A stretch of 42,576 bases of DNA, from assembly GCA_004293485.1 (NCBI GenBank), contig RDYW01000050.1, forward strand, positions 1 through 42,576. The letters run 5' to 3'. Numbering within the stretch: position 1 is the stretch's first letter; the number at the start of each line of letters is the position of its first letter. Below are positions 39,339 through 42,576 of the stretch, piece after piece. Made by a program: the position numbers and the translations under genes. The notes below the pieces were generated by a model, which saw only the letters and a program-made list of their open reading frames with translations, was not told the DNA's origin and made no database searches. Origin of the DNA: Sphingobacteriales bacterium. Its GTDB lineage: Bacteria > Bacteroidota > Bacteroidia > Sphingobacteriales > Sphingobacteriaceae.

Positions 39339-40538
39339 TTATAAATTTTGTGCAATTACATAACCACTAGCCCAAGCCCATTGAAAATTATAGCCGCCCA
39401 GCCAGCCAGTTACATCCACACACTCGCCTCCAAAATATAGGCCTTTAACTTTTTTTGTTTCTAATGTTTTAGACGATAGCTCATTGGTACACACGCCGCC
39501 CCGCATTACCTCGGCTTTATCGTAGCCTTTATTGCCTGCTGGTGTAACTGTAAATTGGTGTATAAAATTATGGATAGCCTCCATATCGGCATTGCTTAAC
39601 GAAGCTAAGTTTTTTTGGATAGGTAAAATCCCCGTAAGGGCATCTACAAATTTTCGGGTATAAAACAAGGTAAGGTAATTTGATAATAGCTTTTTACCGT
39701 TTGTTTTTCTTTCTTCTTCAATCAATATTTTTATTTGCTGCTTGGGCAAAAGGTTGATGGTAAATGTTTCGCCGGGTTGTAGGTACGATGATATTTGCAA
39801 TATAGCTGGCCCACTTAATCCCCAATGGGTAAACAAAATGTTTTCTTCGAAACTTATTTTACCATTGCTTACTTGCGCAAAAACCGAGTTGCCCGATAGG
39901 TGGGCGTACCAATCCAATGCCTTGCCTGTAATGGTAAGCGGCACCAGTGCGGGGGCGGTATGGGTAATGGCTAACCCAAATTGTTTAGCTATTTTTAAAC
40001 CAAAATCGCTAGCTCCCATTTTGGCAATAGGCAAGCCTCCGCTGGCTATTACTACGTTATTGGTTTGTATTACAGTATTTTGCCCATTGGCGTGGTAGTT
40101 TACGTTAAAAATATCTTGCGTTTTGTTTATCCCCGTAAGGGTAGCATTTAGTACTATGGTTTGTTGTAATTGCTGGCATAAATCAATAAAAACTTGTACA
40201 ATATCTTTGGCGGTATTGCTGGTGGGAAAAAGCTGGCCTAGCGTTTTCTCTTGCCCTATAATGCCGTAGGTTTCAAAAAATTGTACGCTATCGTTCACCG
40301 TCCAGGCGGCCAAAGCCGATTTTATAAAATGCGGGTTTTCGGAAATAAAGTTTTCGCTACCGCAATGCAGGTTGGTATAATTACACCTGCCACCACCCGA
40401 AATTAAAATTTTGGCCCCCACTTTATCGTTTTTTTCGATAAGCAAAACACGCTTACCCAAAAAACCCGCCTGCACAGCACACATTAATCCGCAAGCACCC
40501 GCTCCTATAATTACGGCATCGTAATCTAAATTATCCAT
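39339..40538 (-). CDS. HI0933/BaiN-like NAD(P)/FAD-dependent oxidoreductase
   Basis: A 399-residue flavoprotein of the HI0933 family (also annotated as BaiN/RdsA or aminoacetone-oxidase family). FAD motif GAGACG (12-17) and the family signature KILISGGGRCNYTN (about 43-56), plus VVIASGGLPIAKMGASDFGL and, near the end, LYFGGECVDVTGWLGGYNFQWAWASG, which closes the FAD site. The physiological substrate of most members is unknown. Single gene, divergent from purK (89 bp) and 170 bp upstream of polX on the same strand. Confidence 0.9.
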   Translation of the reverse strand: MDNLDYDAVIIGAGACGLMCAVQAGFLGKRVLLIEKNDKVGAKILISGGGRCNYTNLHCGSENFISENPHFIKSALAAWTVNDSVQFFETYGIIGQEKTLGQLFPTSNTAKDIVQVFIDLCQQLQQTIVLNATLTGINKTQDIFNVNYHANGQNTVIQTNNVVIASGGLPIAKMGASDFGLKIAKQFGLAITHTAPALVPLTITGKALDWYAHLSGNSVFAQVSNGKISFEENILFTHWGLSGPAILQISSYLQPGETFTINLLPKQQIKILIEEERKTNGKKLLSNYLTLFYTRKFVDALTGILPIQKNLASLSNADMEAIHNFIHQFTVTPAGNKGYDKAEVMRGGVCTNELSSKTLETKKVKGLYFGGECVDVTGWLGGYNFQWAWASGYVIAQNL

Positions 40539-40627
40539 GCTTCAAAAATGAGATTTAATTTAAAATATACCGCAATAAAAAACAATTTCATATTTTAGGT
40601 AAGATAAAGTATTTTTAGCCTCATAAA

Positions 40628-41764
40628 ATGAAAACCATTACACAAACCCGATTGGGGATTTTAGGCGGAGGCCAACTAGGCCGTATGCTTATACAAGAAG
40701 CTATAAACTACAATATTAACGTTTCGGTGTTAGACCCCGATGCCAATGCGCCTTGTAAAAACCTGTGTAATAAATTTACCATTGGTGCTTTAAACGATTA
40801 CGATACGGTGTATAATTTTGGCAAAAACCTTGATTTAATTACCATAGAAATCGAAAAAGTAAATGTAGAAGCCTTAGAACAATTAGAAAAAGAAGGCGTT
40901 GCCGTTTATCCGCAACCACGTGTAATTAGGTTAATACAGGATAAAGGCTTACAAAAACAGTTTTTTAAGCTAAACGATATTCCTACCGCTGATTTTGAGT
41001 TGATACAATCTATCGAGCAATTACAAGCCACAGGCTTCGATTTTCCGCTGATACAAAAAATACGTAAAGATGGTTACGATGGCAAAGGTGTGGTAAAATT
41101 ACACAGCCGAAACAAGCTCGAAAACGCATTTACCGCTCCTAGTATTATAGAGCAATGTATTGATTTTGAGAAGGAAATAGCCGTAATAGTAAGCCGAAAC
41201 GAGCGTGGCGAAATAGCCACTTTCCCGATGGTGGAAATGGATTTTAACCCCGAAGCCAATTTGGTAGAATTTTTAATTTCGCCATCGCAATACCCCGAAG
41301 CTATACAACTACAAGCACAACAAATAGCTACCCAAATAATTATAAAGTTAAATATGGTAGGCTTGCTAGCCGTAGAAATGTTTTTAACCAAACAGGGTAC
41401 ATTGCTGGTGAACGAGCTTGCACCACGGCCGCATAATAGCGGCCACCAAAGCATAGAGGGCAATTATACCTCGCAGTTTGCACAGCATTTAAGGGCAATT
41501 TTTAATTTGCCACTAGGCGATACCAAAACCATAACCCACGCTGTAATGATTAATTTACTGGGCGAAAACGATTACGATGGCATAGCCCAATACCAAGGTT
41601 TAGAAAAAATATTGCCCTTATCGGGCGTATATGTACACCTGTACGGAAAAATATTTACCAAACCGATGCGTAAAATGGGACACGTAACTATTATAGATGA
41701 GGATAGAACCCAAGCCATAGCAAGAGCAAAATTTGTACAACAAACCTTAAAAGTAATAGCTTAA
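40628..41764 (+). CDS. purK: N5-carboxyaminoimidazole ribonucleotide synthase
   Basis: ATP-grasp ligase that carboxylates AIR to N5-CAIR in purine synthesis. 378 residues. N-terminal GILGGGQLGRML (9-20), the DGYDGKGVV ATP-binding loop (about 143-151), IEQCIDFEKEIAVIVSR, and LVNELAPRPHNSGH with the metal-binding Glu-Asn region. Full length. purE follows 22 bp downstream and uses its product, so the two form an operon. Confidence 0.98.
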   Translation: MKTITQTRLGILGGGQLGRMLIQEAINYNINVSVLDPDANAPCKNLCNKFTIGALNDYDTVYNFGKNLDLITIEIEKVNVEALEQLEKEGVAVYPQPRVIRLIQDKGLQKQFFKLNDIPTADFELIQSIEQLQATGFDFPLIQKIRKDGYDGKGVVKLHSRNKLENAFTAPSIIEQCIDFEKEIAVIVSRNERGEIATFPMVEMDFNPEANLVEFLISPSQYPEAIQLQAQQIATQIIIKLNMVGLLAVEMFLTKQGTLLVNELAPRPHNSGHQSIEGNYTSQFAQHLRAIFNLPLGDTKTITHAVMINLLGENDYDGIAQYQGLEKILPLSGVYVHLYGKIFTKPMRKMGHVTIIDEDRTQAIARAKFVQQTLKVIA

Positions 41765-41786
41765 AAAGCAGATAAAAAAACATAAA

Positions 41787-42263
41787 ATGGATATTAAAGT
41801 AGGAATTATAATGGGTAGCCAATCGGATATGGGTATAATGCAAGATGCCGCCCAAGTGCTTACCCAACTAGGCGTAGGTTTTGAAATAACGGTGGTATCG
41901 GCCCACCGCACCCCCGAGCGTATGTTTACTTATGCCCGTACAGCCGCCACCCGAGGCCTAAAAGTAATTATTGCTGGTGCTGGCGGAGCGGCGCATTTGC
42001 CCGGTATGGTAGCCTCCATTACGCCATTGCCCGTAATAGGTGTTCCCATAAAATCTAGCAATTCTATAGATGGTTGGGATTCGATACTTTCCATATTACA
42101 AATGCCCAACGGTGTACCCGTGGCTACGGTAGCCTTAAATGGGGCAAAAAATGCAGGCATTTTAGCGGCCCAAATTTTGGCTTGCGCCGATGCACAACTA
42201 CTGGCCAATGTGATAGCTTTTAAAGAAGAGTTAAGACGTAAAGTAGAAGAACATTTGATGTAA
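41787..42263 (+). CDS. purE: N5-carboxyaminoimidazole ribonucleotide mutase (class I PurE)
   Basis: Moves the carboxyl group of N5-CAIR to C4, giving CAIR. At 158 residues it is a class I PurE, as expected with a partner purK. Motifs: GSQSDM (10-15), SAHRTPER (38-45, active-site His-Arg) and GAGGAAHLPGM (65-75), then PVIGVPIKS and the end of the fold. It is the last recognisable housekeeping gene before the sequence changes character. Confidence 0.98.
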   Translation: MDIKVGIIMGSQSDMGIMQDAAQVLTQLGVGFEITVVSAHRTPERMFTYARTAATRGLKVIIAGAGGAAHLPGMVASITPLPVIGVPIKSSNSIDGWDSILSILQMPNGVPVATVALNGAKNAGILAAQILACADAQLLANVIAFKEELRRKVEEHLM

Positions 42264-42508
42264 CTAGCGGGTATTAATGAGTTAGCAGGTAAGCCTAGAG
42301 AACGACAGAGCAACCATAAACCGACAGAAAAACTACCCGAAATGCCAGCCGCACAAATGGCACATTTGGTTTTGCCCGACACACAATCCGACCCTTCTCA
42401 AAACCAAAAGAGTCATTTTTTGCCACCGCACCAAAGACGATTTCGGGTATATTAAAACTATCTTTACCGACAAAAAAACAATTAATAATTAAAGGACAAA
42501 TGTTATAA
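42264..42508. other. Non-coding stretch with composition unlike the rest
   Basis: About 245 bp without a credible gene. It is richer in C and poorer in T on the plus strand than the other gaps, with many CCGAC, ACCGACAG and CACAxxxG words, and includes AAATG-gca-CATTT (about 42354-42366). No terminator for purK-purE is evident. It may be repeat or island-border DNA. Confidence 0.4.
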
Positions 42509-42576
42509 ATGGCGACACATAAACTTTCACTTTCCAGTTTACAAACCTTTCTTGAAGGAGCTTGCGAAAGTTTACG
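42509..42576 (+). CDS. 5' end of a possible type I restriction-modification methylase subunit (partial)
   Basis: An ATG at 42509 opens a frame that runs off the window after 22 codons, reading MATHKLSLSSLQTFLEG then ACESL. The pattern LSLSSLQTFLxxAxxxLR is like the N-terminal helical segment of HsdM (N6-adenine methylase, HsdM_N), which normally continues RG-x-DASEFK. Only this short stretch is visible, so the call is tentative. If correct, hsdS and hsdR should follow to the right. Confidence 0.4.
   Translation, partial: MATHKLSLSSLQTFLEGACESL

Overview
The window is A+T-rich chromosomal DNA from a member of the Bacteroidota. The evidence is a TamL-type outer-membrane lipoprotein, a PorV protein and a cargo with a type IX secretion (T9SS) C-terminal sorting domain, the long (insertion-containing) form of IspG, a Porin_10-type putative porin, an absence of obvious Shine-Dalgarno sites, and several -7 boxes of the Bacteroidota form TAnnTTTG. 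The purH-mreB-mreC-mreD-mrdA-rodA order and the lpxK-punA-porin order would fit Sphingobacteriales or a relative, but I cannot fix the order from sequence alone. Nearly all of the window is housekeeping; only the last ~300 bases look accessory.

Layout. 1-241: intergenic tandem duplication. 242-1366: alanine dehydrogenase (+). 1421-4450 (-): cca, a pRiA4b ORF-3-like acidic protein and miaA, transcribed in that order, i.e. two tRNA-maturation enzymes around one poorly understood protein. 4451-6021: mdh (-) flanked by non-coding DNA with a terminator, a REP-like palindrome and a long inverted repeat. 6022-6317 (-): a compact unit of -7 box, tRNA-Cys(GCA), a 57-residue basic protein too short for ordinary ORF calling, and a strong terminator. 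6342-9409: a TrmH-family RNA methyltransferase and tamL, divergent with overlapping 5' ends. 9406-10944 (-): a membrane-anchored unknown protein and a class A beta-lactamase-like serine hydrolase. 11013-17069 (+): lpxK, punA, a putative porin and ispG. 17128-20395 (-): NDH-2, then a MarR-FNR-ferredoxin operon.

20396-20678 holds a probable autoregulated promoter, a structured repeat-like element and a terminator. 20679-25579 (-): porV followed by a 1247-residue T9SS cargo (beta-helix plus six chitobiase-C-terminal-like repeats plus sorting domain). 25802-31474 (-): the elongasome cluster mreB-mreC-mreD-mrdA-rodA, with purH upstream (31566-33095) and ribD upstream of that. 34317-35111 (+): prmC, convergent with a four-gene unit polX-GT9-sixA-xerD (35096-39168, -). 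39339-40538 (-): an HI0933/BaiN-like flavoprotein. 40628-42263 (+): purK-purE. 42264-42576: non-coding DNA of a different character and the first 22 codons of what may be a type I restriction-modification methylase subunit.

How the genes fit together: cell-envelope biogenesis dominates (elongasome, LpxK, TamL, porin, PorV/T9SS cargo, GT9), with de novo and salvage purine metabolism (purH, purK, purE, punA), tRNA maturation (cca, miaA, tRNA-Cys, TrmH-like) and redox chemistry (NDH-2, Fdx/FNR, IspG, Mdh, Ald). I do not see a clearly novel multi-gene system. The observations most worth following are the tRNA-Cys/57-aa unit, the cca-pRiA4b-miaA operon, porV paired with a cargo rather than porU, the PolX homologue with an apparently dead polymerase site, the heptanucleotide repeat in the purH promoter, the two structured intergenic elements ending in the same octamer, and the possible island boundary at the right end.
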